Below, one piece after another: positions 1 through 6,322 of a stretch of DNA of 9,409 nucleotides. Both the position numbers and the translations under genes were made by a program. This DNA comes from Candidatus Omnitrophota bacterium (lineage in GTDB: Bacteria > Omnitrophota > Gorgyraeia > Zapsychrales > Zapsychraceae), in NCBI GenBank assembly GCA_029567025.1, contig JAKQLT010000092.1:1-9409 (forward strand), written 5' to 3'. Below the pieces are notes generated by a model, which saw only the letters and a program-made list of their open reading frames with translations, had not been told where the DNA came from and did no database searches. Position 1 is the stretch's first letter, and each line of letters starts with the position of its first letter.

Positions 1-1359
1 CTCACCCATACCAGAAATAATCGTCTGTCCGGTTTCATGATCATATTGAACTTTTAAAGAAGGATCTTCATCCAAAAATTTTCTTAAAGTCATACCCATT
101 TTATCTTGATCAGCTTTTGTTTTCGGCTCAATCGACATCGAGACAACCGGTTCAGGAACTTTCATGCTTTCTAAAACAATCTTATGATCCGGATGACACA
201 AAGTATGGCCTGTTTTAGATTCTTTTAAACCCACAAGCGCGACAATCTCTCCTGCCGACGTTTTAGAAAGAATTTCTTGTTTATTCGCGTGCATTAAAAC
301 GATTTTCGAAATGTGCTCTTTTACCTTTTCACTTGAATTATAAACTTGTTCTCCAGAGTTAATTGTTCCAGAGTATACACGAGTATAGAATAATTTGCCA
401 ACATAAGGATCCGTCGCGACTTTAAACACTAAAGCGCTAAAAGGAGCATCGGCTTTTGCTTCTCGAGTAATTTCCGTTTCAGTAGAAGGATCTTTTCCTT
501 TAGTCGCAGGTAAATCAAGAGGGGAAGGCAAATAATCGCAAATCGCATCCAGAACCAATTGAACGCCTCTATTTCTTAACACAGTTCCAGAAAGAACCGG
601 TAAAAAAGCATTTTTCACAACGGCTCGACGAATAGCTTTTTTAATTTCATCCACCGTGATTTCTTTTTCTTCTAAGAATTTTTCCATAATCACATCATCC
701 GCGTCCGCTAATCGCTCGATCAATAGATGTCGAAATTTCTTTAACTTCTCTTTATATTGTTCTGGGACTTCACTTATTTCCATTTCTTGCCCATCTTCAT
801 CTTTATACGTGACATATTTTTCATTAATAACATCAATAATACCTTTAAATTGATCTTCAGCAGCATCAGGAAAATTAATCGGAGCGGCATTCGCGCCTAA
901 ACGCTCTTCAATTTCTCCCAATACGCGCTCAAAACTTGCGCCTAAACGATCAATCTTATTAATAAAACAAATCCGAGGAACGCCATAACGATCCGCTTGA
1001 CGCCACACAGTTTCTGTTTGCGGCTGAACACCGCTAGTTGAACAAAGGACAACAACCGCTCCGTCTAAAACTTTCAAAGAACGCTCAACCTCGACAGTAA
1101 AATCAACGTGACCGGGCGTATCAATAATATTTATTCTTTTATTTTTCCAAATACAAGTTGTAGCGGCAGAAGTAATCGTAATGCCTCTCTCTTGTTCTTG
1201 CTCCATCCAATCCATAGTTGCATTGCCTTCATCAACGGTTCCCATTTTATGAATAGTTCCCGTATAATAAAGGATGCGCTCTGTCGTCGTTGTCTTTCCA
1301 GCATCGATATGAGCGATAATTCCAATATTTCTAAAATCTTTTAAAGAAATGTCTGCCAT
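1..1359 (-). CDS. fusA: Elongation factor G, N-terminal 453 residues (3' end beyond window)
   Basis: EF-G is the cytosolic GTPase that moves tRNAs and mRNA through the ribosome and helps split the ribosome with RRF. I translated this stretch by hand and it is open from ATG 1359 to base 1. The GTPase domain shows G1 AHIDAGKTTTT (residues 16-26), the G2 segment RGITITSA (58-65), G3 DTPGH (80-84, with the catalytic His84) and G4 NKID (134-137). DYLPSP (about 275) marks the end of the G domain, domain II follows, and SGMGE at the window edge belongs to domain III. Families run about 690-700 residues, so roughly a third is missing. The start is fixed by the MADISLKDFRNIGI N-terminus. It lies 7 bases after the rpsG stop with only a weak ribosome binding site (AAGTGG, overlapping the end of rpsG). 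The G5 loop reads GTVL instead of the usual GSAF/GSAL. The assignment is very secure. Confidence 0.97.
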   Translation of the reverse strand, partial: MADISLKDFRNIGIIAHIDAGKTTTTERILYYTGTIHKMGTVDEGNATMDWMEQEQERGITITSAATTCIWKNKRINIIDTPGHVDFTVEVERSLKVLDGAVVVLCSTSGVQPQTETVWRQADRYGVPRICFINKIDRLGASFERVLGEIEERLGANAAPINFPDAAEDQFKGIIDVINEKYVTYKDEDGQEMEISEVPEQYKEKLKKFRHLLIERLADADDVIMEKFLEEKEITVDEIKKAIRRAVVKNAFLPVLSGTVLRNRGVQLVLDAICDYLPSPLDLPATKGKDPSTETEITREAKADAPFSALVFKVATDPYVGKLFYTRVYSGTINSGEQVYNSSEKVKEHISKIVLMHANKQEILSKTSAGEIVALVGLKESKTGHTLCHPDHKIVLESMKVPEPVVSMSIEPKTKADQDKMGMTLRKFLDEDPSLKVQYDHETGQTIISGMGE

Positions 1360-1366
1360 AATATTT

Positions 1367-1834
1367 TTACCACTTTAAATGCGAAAATGCCTTATTAGCT
1401 TCCGCCATTTTATGCGTATCATCACGTTTTTTAATCGCCGCCCCTTCTCCTTTATAAGCGGCTAAAAGTTCATCTGCTAATTTTGTTTGCATGGGGCGTC
1501 CTTTTTTACTTCGCGCAAAATCTCGAATCCATCGCATTGCTAAAGCGTTTCCACGAGGGACGGGAACTTCAACCGGAACCTGATACGTCGCTCCACCCAC
1601 TCGCCTTGCTTTAACCTCAACGCGAGGACGCGCATTTTCTAACGCTTTATTAAAAGCCTTTAATCCATTTTCTTGCGTTTTTTCTTCTAATGTTTTTAAA
1701 GCCCCGTAAACAATATTTTCCGCAATGGTTTTTTTCCCGCTGACAATAAGCGTATTAATAAATTTCGCTAACGTCACGCTACTATATTTAGGATCTTGTA
1801 AAATTTCTATCTTATTGGATTGTCGTCTTCTCAT
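1367..1834 (-). CDS. rpsG: 30S ribosomal protein S7
   Basis: S7 is a primary 16S rRNA binder that nucleates the 30S head and lies at the E site. The 155-residue product has the normal short-form length. It contains the family signature ILQDPKYSS near residues 11-19, AKFINTLIVSGKK (23-35), the very conserved VEVKARRVGGATYQVPVEV around residues 72-90, MRWIRDFAR, and the C-terminal KKRDDTHKMAEANKAFSHLKW-type ending. The N-terminus is basic (MRRRQSNK), lacking the usual Pro after Met. ATG 1834 is the only start that keeps this N-terminus. It sits 13 bases after the rpsL stop with no clear Shine-Dalgarno, so translational coupling to rpsL is likely. The short gap has no room for the long rpsL-rpsG intercistronic structure through which S7 represses the str operon in E. 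coli. No broken or unusual residues were seen. Confidence 0.98.
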   Translation of the reverse strand: MRRRQSNKIEILQDPKYSSVTLAKFINTLIVSGKKTIAENIVYGALKTLEEKTQENGLKAFNKALENARPRVEVKARRVGGATYQVPVEVPVPRGNALAMRWIRDFARSKKGRPMQTKLADELLAAYKGEGAAIKKRDDTHKMAEANKAFSHLKW

Positions 1835-1847
1835 ATATTAATCGTTT

Positions 1848-2225
1848 TTAATTAGACCCTTCTTTTTTCGCTCCATATTTAGAACGAGATTTTTTTCGTT
1901 TATTCACTCCAGCCGTATCTAAAGTGCCACGCACAATATGATAACGAACGCCTGGAAGATCTTTAACGCGACCACCGCGAACAAGAACAATCGAGTGTTC
2001 TTGTAAATTATGTCCTTCTCCAGGAATATAAGAAGTGACTTCATATTTATTTGATAAACGCACTCTCGCAATTTTACGTAACGCCGAATTTGGTTTTTTC
2101 GGAGTCATCGTTTTAACTTGCAAGCAAACGCCTCTGCGAAACGGACAATTCGTTAACGCGGGAGATTTACTCTTCTTCTTTTTCTGAATTTTGCTCTTGC
2201 GAATCAGTTGCTGTATCGTCGGCAT
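1848..2225 (-). CDS. rpsL: 30S ribosomal protein S12
   Basis: S12 sits at the 30S decoding centre and tunes tRNA selection accuracy. The 125-residue product aligns without gaps to E. coli S12 over its length: TPKKPNSALRK at residues 41-51, EVTSYIPGEGHNLQEHS (62-78), GGRVKDLPGVRYH (84-96) and SRSKYGAKK near the end. Lys43 and Lys88, the residues whose change gives streptomycin resistance, are both wild type. Asp89, the methylthiolation site of RimO, is present. The N-terminus is unusually lysine-rich (KIQKKKKSK, residues 12-20). ATG 2225 is required by the conserved N-terminus (MPTIQQLIRK, compare MATVNQLVRK), and this places the first 59 bases inside the end of rpoC in another frame. The ribosome binding site is weak (a GGAAATGG stretch just upstream, within rpoC codons), so coupling to rpoC translation is plausible. 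Confidence 0.98.
   Translation of the reverse strand: MPTIQQLIRKSKIQKKKKSKSPALTNCPFRRGVCLQVKTMTPKKPNSALRKIARVRLSNKYEVTSYIPGEGHNLQEHSIVLVRGGRVKDLPGVRYHIVRGTLDTAGVNKRKKSRSKYGAKKEGSN
2167..2225 (-). other. 59-base overlap of rpoC 3' end and rpsL 5' end
   Basis: The end of rpoC, including its stop TAA at 2169-2167, and the start of rpsL share 59 bases in different frames. In the rpoC frame the codons are mostly GAT, GAA and GAG and give an acidic tail (DDTATDSQEQNSEKEEE). In the rpsL frame the same bases give the basic S12 N-terminal extension (IRKSKIQKKKKSK). Both readings are supported: the S12 N-terminus is conserved, and the beta-prime C-terminus remains open after the conserved LIPAGTGL motif. 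Overlaps in this operon type are usually a few bases or absent, so this one is long. Confidence 0.93.
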
Positions 2226-5202
2226 ATTTTACCATTTCCACTTTATTATATTGTTTTAATCCTGTTCCTGCGGGAATCAAATGACCTACAATCACGTTCT
2301 CTTTAAGCCCACAAAGAGTGTCCACTTTACCAGAAGCCGCCGCCTCTGTCAAGACTCTTGTTGTTTCTTGAAAGCTTGCTGAAGAAATGAAACTCTCCGT
2401 CGTTAAAGAAACTTTTGTAATCCCTAATAATAACGGCGTTGCTTGCGCAGGCTTTCCTTTTTTCTTTAAGATTTCTTCATTCGCTTTTTTAAATGTCACA
2501 CGATTGATTTGTTCCCCAACAAGAAAATCAGTATCTCCAGAATCTTCAATTCTAACTTTTTTCAACATTTGTGAAATAATAAGTTCAATATGTTTATCAT
2601 TTATGCGCACACCTTGTAAACGATAAACTTCTTGAACCTCATTAAGCAAATATTCTTGTAAGACTTTATCGCCGCACACACGCAAAATATCATGCGGAAC
2701 CACAGGCCCATCTGTTAATTGTTGCCCGGCAAAAACACGATCCCCTTTATAAACATTGGGATGCTTTCCATGAGGAATCAAATATTCTGTTGACATCCCC
2801 GCCGCATTTTTAACAATAATTGTACGACGGCCTTTTTTATCTTCACTAAATTCAACTATGCCATCAATTTCGCTGATAACGGCAGGATCTTTAGGCTTGC
2901 GGGCTTCAAAAATTTCCGCAACACGAGGAAGTCCACCGGTAATATCACGCGTTTTACCAACCCCACGCGGAATTTTAGCAATTAAATCCCCTGCATTGAT
3001 TTCTTGTTTATCATCAACAAGAATATGCGCCCCTATCGGAATAGAATAAATACCAACAATTTCTTTTTTCTCATCCGTCACAATAATCTGCGGATGATAT
3101 TCTTGTTTATGTTCGACAACAACACGTTCTGTGACGCCGGTTATAGGATTGCTTTCTTCTTGAACCGTCACATCAGTAATAAGATCTTCAGAATTTACAA
3201 CTCCTTTAACTTCTGTAATAATAGGAACCGTGTACGGATCCCACGTTACAAAAATTTTATCTTTAGAGACATTGCCGCTATCAGGAACTTTTATAGACGC
3301 GCCTTGAGGAAGCAAATATCGCTCAAATTCCCGTCCGAATTCATTATTAATACTGATCGCACCGTTACGATTTAAAACAATAAATTCATTACCTTTAGCA
3401 ACAACGCGCAACTGATGATATTTCACAATCCCGTCATTTTTTGCTTTATAAAAAGATTGTTCAACAGAACGAGACGCTGTCCCACCGATATGGAAAGTTC
3501 TCATAGTTAACTGCGTCCCAGGCTCCCCAATACTTTGCGCGGCCACGATGCCAACGGCTTCCCCGATTTCAACGAGCCGTCTTGTAGCTAAGTTGCGGCC
3601 GTAACATTTCACGCACACTCCGCGTTCCGATTCACAAGTTAAAACACTACGGATGCGGACTTTCTCAATCCCTAAATGTTCAATAAATTCCGCTTTTTCC
3701 TCTGTAATAACTTCTCCGGACTCAACCACACGTTGATCAGTAACAATATCAACAATACTATCTAACGCCACACGACCCGTGATGCGTTCTTTTAAACTGA
3801 CCACTAATTCATCACCTTCAACAATCGCAGAAACAGTAATTCCATTTAATGTGCCACAATCTTCTTCTGTGACAACAACCTCCTGCGCTACGTCGACTAA
3901 ACGGCGAGTTAAATAACCCGCATCTGCTGTTTTTAAAGCCGTATCCGCTAACCCTTTTCGCGCACCGTGCGTTGAAATAAAATATTCAAGGACTGTTAAC
4001 CCTTCTCTAAAATTCGCTGTAATAGGGCTTTCAATAATTTCACCTGAAGGTTTAGCCATAAGGCCACGCATTCCAGAAAGCTGACGAATCTGCAAACGAG
4101 ATCCTCGCGCGCCAGAATCTGCCATAATGAAAACCGGATTAAAAGGATTCATCCGTTTAAACACAAGATCAGACAAATTCTCCATCGTGTGGGTCCAAAC
4201 ATCGATGACCTTATTATAGCGTTCACGTTGCGTAATAATCCCTTTAAGATATTGATCCTCAACTTTATGAACTTCTTGATTGGACTGTTTAATAATATCT
4301 TTCTTTTCAGGCGGAACAACCAGATCGCAAATCCCAATAGAAATTCCAGCCAATGTCGCTTGTTTAAATCCAAGATCTTTTAAATCATCCAACAACTGAA
4401 CAGTCTTCGTTTGACCAAATCGTTTATAACAATCAGAAATAACCGCGCCTATTTTTTTCTTATCCAAAAGATCATTCACAAAACCATAATTTTCAGGAAG
4501 CGCTTGATTCAAAAAAACACGACCTACGGTTGTTTCTATAATAACCGTCTTAGCCGTCTCAACGCCTTCTTCTTTATCTTTTTTCTTCTCTTCAAGATTT
4601 TTTAATGCCTCTTCTTCAGAAATAACTAAAGACGGTTTTTCTTCTCCCCATAACGGACGATCAAGTCTTAACTTAATGCATTCATGCAAACCAATTAATC
4701 CATCATTATAAGCGATGATCACTTCTTCCGTTGAAGCAAAAACACGTTCGACTTCACTTTTTTTCTCTTGATCTTCTTTTGTCAAATAATAAAGCCCTAA
4801 AACAACATCTTGAGACGGAGACACAACAGGTCGCCCATCAGCAGGCGAAAAAAGATTATTAATAGAAAGTAATTCCAAACGGCATTCCATTTGCGCTTCT
4901 AACGATAACGGGACATGAACAGCCATTTGATCCCCGTCGAAATCTGCGTTAAAAGCCGCGCAAACCAAAGGATGCAATTTGATAGCTTTTCCTTCGATTA
5001 AAACAGGATAAAACGCCTGAATACTTAACCGATGCAACGTTGGCGCACGATTAAGCATGACAGGATGATCCTTTATAACCTCATCTAAAATATCCCATAC
5101 TTCTGCTTTTGCTTTTTCAACCATTCGTTTCGCGCCCTTAATCGTGTGGACAAATCCTTTTTCGCGTAATTTACGAATAATAAACGGCTCAAAAAGCTCC
5201 AG
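2167..5202 (-). CDS. rpoC: RNA polymerase beta-prime subunit, central and C-terminal part (rpoC 3' portion, out of frame with the 5' portion)
   Basis: This piece carries the catalytic heart of the RNA polymerase beta-prime subunit. Homology begins at CTG 5202 (LELFEPF) and continues through LNRAPTLHRL. The Mg-binding motif NADFDGD lies near 4930-4950, with the three catalytic Asp residues present. Next come DSGARGSRLQIRQLSGMRG (about 4070-4130) and the bridge helix with YFISTHGARKGLADTALKTAD (about 3930-4010). The second zinc site has four Cys codons near 3858, 3635, 3614 and 3606. The trigger loop (TMRTFHIGG, about 3500) is interrupted by a sandwich-barrel insertion (about 2950-3475) and resumes at GGLPRVAEIFEARKP. 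The conserved tail ESFISSASFQETTRVLTEAA and LIPAGTGL is followed by an acidic end overlapping rpsL. The frame is open upstream to a TAA at 5238-5236, and its first ATG is 5124. No start codon of its own covers the conserved stretch from 5202 to 5125, so normal expression would need a frameshift from the upstream part. Joined with that part the protein would be 1378-1379 residues, close to E. coli (1407). Confidence 0.93.
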   Translation of the reverse strand: MELFEPFIIRKLREKGFVHTIKGAKRMVEKAKAEVWDILDEVIKDHPVMLNRAPTLHRLSIQAFYPVLIEGKAIKLHPLVCAAFNADFDGDQMAVHVPLSLEAQMECRLELLSINNLFSPADGRPVVSPSQDVVLGLYYLTKEDQEKKSEVERVFASTEEVIIAYNDGLIGLHECIKLRLDRPLWGEEKPSLVISEEEALKNLEEKKKDKEEGVETAKTVIIETTVGRVFLNQALPENYGFVNDLLDKKKIGAVISDCYKRFGQTKTVQLLDDLKDLGFKQATLAGISIGICDLVVPPEKKDIIKQSNQEVHKVEDQYLKGIITQRERYNKVIDVWTHTMENLSDLVFKRMNPFNPVFIMADSGARGSRLQIRQLSGMRGLMAKPSGEIIESPITANFREGLTVLEYFISTHGARKGLADTALKTADAGYLTRRLVDVAQEVVVTEEDCGTLNGITVSAIVEGDELVVSLKERITGRVALDSIVDIVTDQRVVESGEVITEEKAEFIEHLGIEKVRIRSVLTCESERGVCVKCYGRNLATRRLVEIGEAVGIVAAQSIGEPGTQLTMRTFHIGGTASRSVEQSFYKAKNDGIVKYHQLRVVAKGNEFIVLNRNGAISINNEFGREFERYLLPQGASIKVPDSGNVSKDKIFVTWDPYTVPIITEVKGVVNSEDLITDVTVQEESNPITGVTERVVVEHKQEYHPQIIVTDEKKEIVGIYSIPIGAHILVDDKQEINAGDLIAKIPRGVGKTRDITGGLPRVAEIFEARKPKDPAVISEIDGIVEFSEDKKGRRTIIVKNAAGMSTEYLIPHGKHPNVYKGDRVFAGQQLTDGPVVPHDILRVCGDKVLQEYLLNEVQEVYRLQGVRINDKHIELIISQMLKKVRIEDSGDTDFLVGEQINRVTFKKANEEILKKKGKPAQATPLLLGITKVSLTTESFISSASFQETTRVLTEAAASGKVDTLCGLKENVIVGHLIPAGTGLKQYNKVEMVKYADDTATDSQEQNSEKEEE
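5122..5139 (-). promoter_or_regulatory. Possible internal ribosome binding site and ATG for the C-terminal beta-prime piece
   Basis: AAGGG at 5139-5135 precedes ATG 5124-5122 by 10 bases, in frame with the downstream rpoC portion. It is one of the better Shine-Dalgarno matches in the window. Initiation here would give a 985-residue polypeptide starting MVEKAKAEVWDIL, lacking about 26 conserved residues just upstream. The bases also encode conserved residues (IKGAKRM), so the match may be chance. This is a possibility only. Confidence 0.25.
5189..5200 (-). other. rpoC reading-frame break / candidate +1 frameshift site
   Basis: In coding orientation the bases are GGAG (5200-5197), CT, TTT (5194-5192), TGA (5191-5189), then GCC. 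The upstream rpoC frame stops at this TGA. If the peptidyl-tRNA on TTT slips one base forward it again reads TTT (5193-5191), and the next codon is GAG (Glu), in the frame that continues beta-prime as EPFIIRKL. A GGAG just upstream could pair with the 16S rRNA tail and push the slip, as AGGGGG does before CTT TGA in prfB. Against this, the slipped product would read MAGAFEPF where the family has MALELFKPF, one residue shorter. The bases CTG GAG CTT TTT GAG match the family perfectly in the downstream frame, so the evolutionary event looks like loss of two bases at Ala368 (about 5203). That could be a mutation or an assembly error. The break itself is certain; recoding is not. Confidence 0.35.
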
Positions 5203-6304
5203 CCATTTTCTTCGGCAACCCGCACTGATACAATTTTAATTCGGGCCCGACGACAATAACCGAACGGCCTGAATAATCAACGCGTTTTCCCAACAAATTC
5301 ATACGGAAACGACCTTGTTTTCCTTTAAGCATATCTGATAAAGATTTCAAAGGACGATTCCCGCTTCCTAACACAGGGCGACCATGTCGGCCATTATCTA
5401 ATAAAGCATCCACCGCTTCTTGAAGCATACGTTTTTCATTGCGACAAATAATTTCAGGGGCATTAAGATCAATTAATTTTTTCAAACAATTATTTCTATT
5501 GATAACACGTCGATAAAGATCGTTAAGATCCGATGTCGCGAATCGCCCTCCTTCTAAAGGAACAAGCGGACGCAAATCCGGCGGAATAACAGGAACAACA
5601 TCTAAAACCATCCATTCAGCCAAATTTCCTGAATCTTTAAAATCTTCAACAATCTTTAGCGTCTTAGATATTTTTTTAGCATTGGTTCCCGCGGGATTTG
5701 ACTTTTCTAAATCTTTGCGTAACTTCTTACATAAAACATCTAAATCTATTTCTCTTAACAAATCTCGTATGGCCTCAGCGCCAATCTTCGCCTTAAAATC
5801 AGTTCCATATTTATCAAACGCATCCTGATATTCTTCTTCTGAAAGGAATTGTTTTTTCTTAAGATCGGTTGTGCCGGGATCAACTACAATATATTCTTCA
5901 TAATAAATCAATTTTTCAAGATCGCGCAATCCAATTTCCAGCATAGCCGCCAAACGGCTTGGGACCGCCTTATAAAACCAAATATGCGTCACAGGACAGG
6001 CAAGTTCAATATGTCCCATTTTTTCTCGACGAACAGAAGAACGCGTTACAGTTACTCCGCAACGATCGCAGGTAATCCCTTTAAATTTTATTCCCTTATA
6101 TTTTCCGCAATTGCATTCCCAATCACGAACAGGGCCGAAAATCTTCTCACAAAAAAGGCCATCCTTTTCTGGTTTTAATGTACGATAATTCAACGTCTCT
6201 GCTTTTCGAACTGCCCCTGATGACCAAGAACGAATCACATCCGGCGAAGCAATCTTAATGGTAATTCTATCTTGATGTTGCATATCGTCTTTTTTCTTAA
6301 TCAT
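5189..6304 (-). CDS. rpoC: RNA polymerase beta-prime subunit, N-terminal part (rpoC 5' portion, ends at premature TGA)
   Basis: This 371-residue frame is the N-terminal part of beta-prime, which forms the clamp and contacts sigma and the DNA. The first zinc ribbon has Cys64, Cys66, Cys79 and Cys82 (CNCGK ... CDRCG). MGHIELACPVTHIW follows at about 96-109. PVIPPDLRPLVPLEGGRFATSDLNDLYRRVINRN-type sequence around 240-270 covers the start of the sigma-binding coiled-coil and lid/rudder area. GKRVDYSGRS (339-348) and QCGLPKKMA (360-368) are intact. After Met367-Ala368 the family continues LELFKPF, but here the frame reads GAF and stops at TGA 5191-5189, while the expected residues continue in the +1 frame. 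The active-site NADFDGD lies beyond the stop, so this piece alone cannot catalyse RNA synthesis. ATG 6304 is 18 bases from the rpoB stop. I prefer it to the internal ATG at 6283 because of the AAGGA upstream. Beta-prime is essential, so a simple null is unlikely in a living cell. Confidence 0.95.
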   Translation of the reverse strand: MIKKKDDMQHQDRITIKIASPDVIRSWSSGAVRKAETLNYRTLKPEKDGLFCEKIFGPVRDWECNCGKYKGIKFKGITCDRCGVTVTRSSVRREKMGHIELACPVTHIWFYKAVPSRLAAMLEIGLRDLEKLIYYEEYIVVDPGTTDLKKKQFLSEEEYQDAFDKYGTDFKAKIGAEAIRDLLREIDLDVLCKKLRKDLEKSNPAGTNAKKISKTLKIVEDFKDSGNLAEWMVLDVVPVIPPDLRPLVPLEGGRFATSDLNDLYRRVINRNNCLKKLIDLNAPEIICRNEKRMLQEAVDALLDNGRHGRPVLGSGNRPLKSLSDMLKGKQGRFRMNLLGKRVDYSGRSVIVVGPELKLYQCGLPKKMAGAF

Positions 6305-6317
6305 AGTGTATTTTTAA

Positions 6318-6322
6318 TCCTT
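6318..6322 (-). promoter_or_regulatory. rpoC ribosome binding site
   Basis: AAGGA at 6322-6318 lies in the 18-base rpoB-rpoC gap, 13 bases before ATG 6304. The spacing is longer than ideal, but no better match precedes the alternative internal ATG at 6283. It supports the 6304 start. Confidence 0.5.

Noticed and set aside
1960..2101. Streptomycin-resistance type changes in S12
   Set aside because: Lys43 and Lys88 and the surrounding PKKPNS and GGRVKDLPG motifs are intact.
3004..3375. Plus-strand open frame of 123 codons (others at 5849-6178, 2387-2626, 1108-1344 and 656-853)
   Set aside because: They lie antisense to strongly conserved rpoC or fusA codons, have low-complexity products rich in Asn, Ile and Phe, and show no ribosome binding site or recognisable domain.
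5189..5209. Classic -1 slippery heptamer in the AAG AAA ATG region
   Set aside because: The continuing frame is +1, not -1, and no X-XXY-YYZ heptamer is present. Only the +1 slip at TTT TGA fits both the frame and the pairing.
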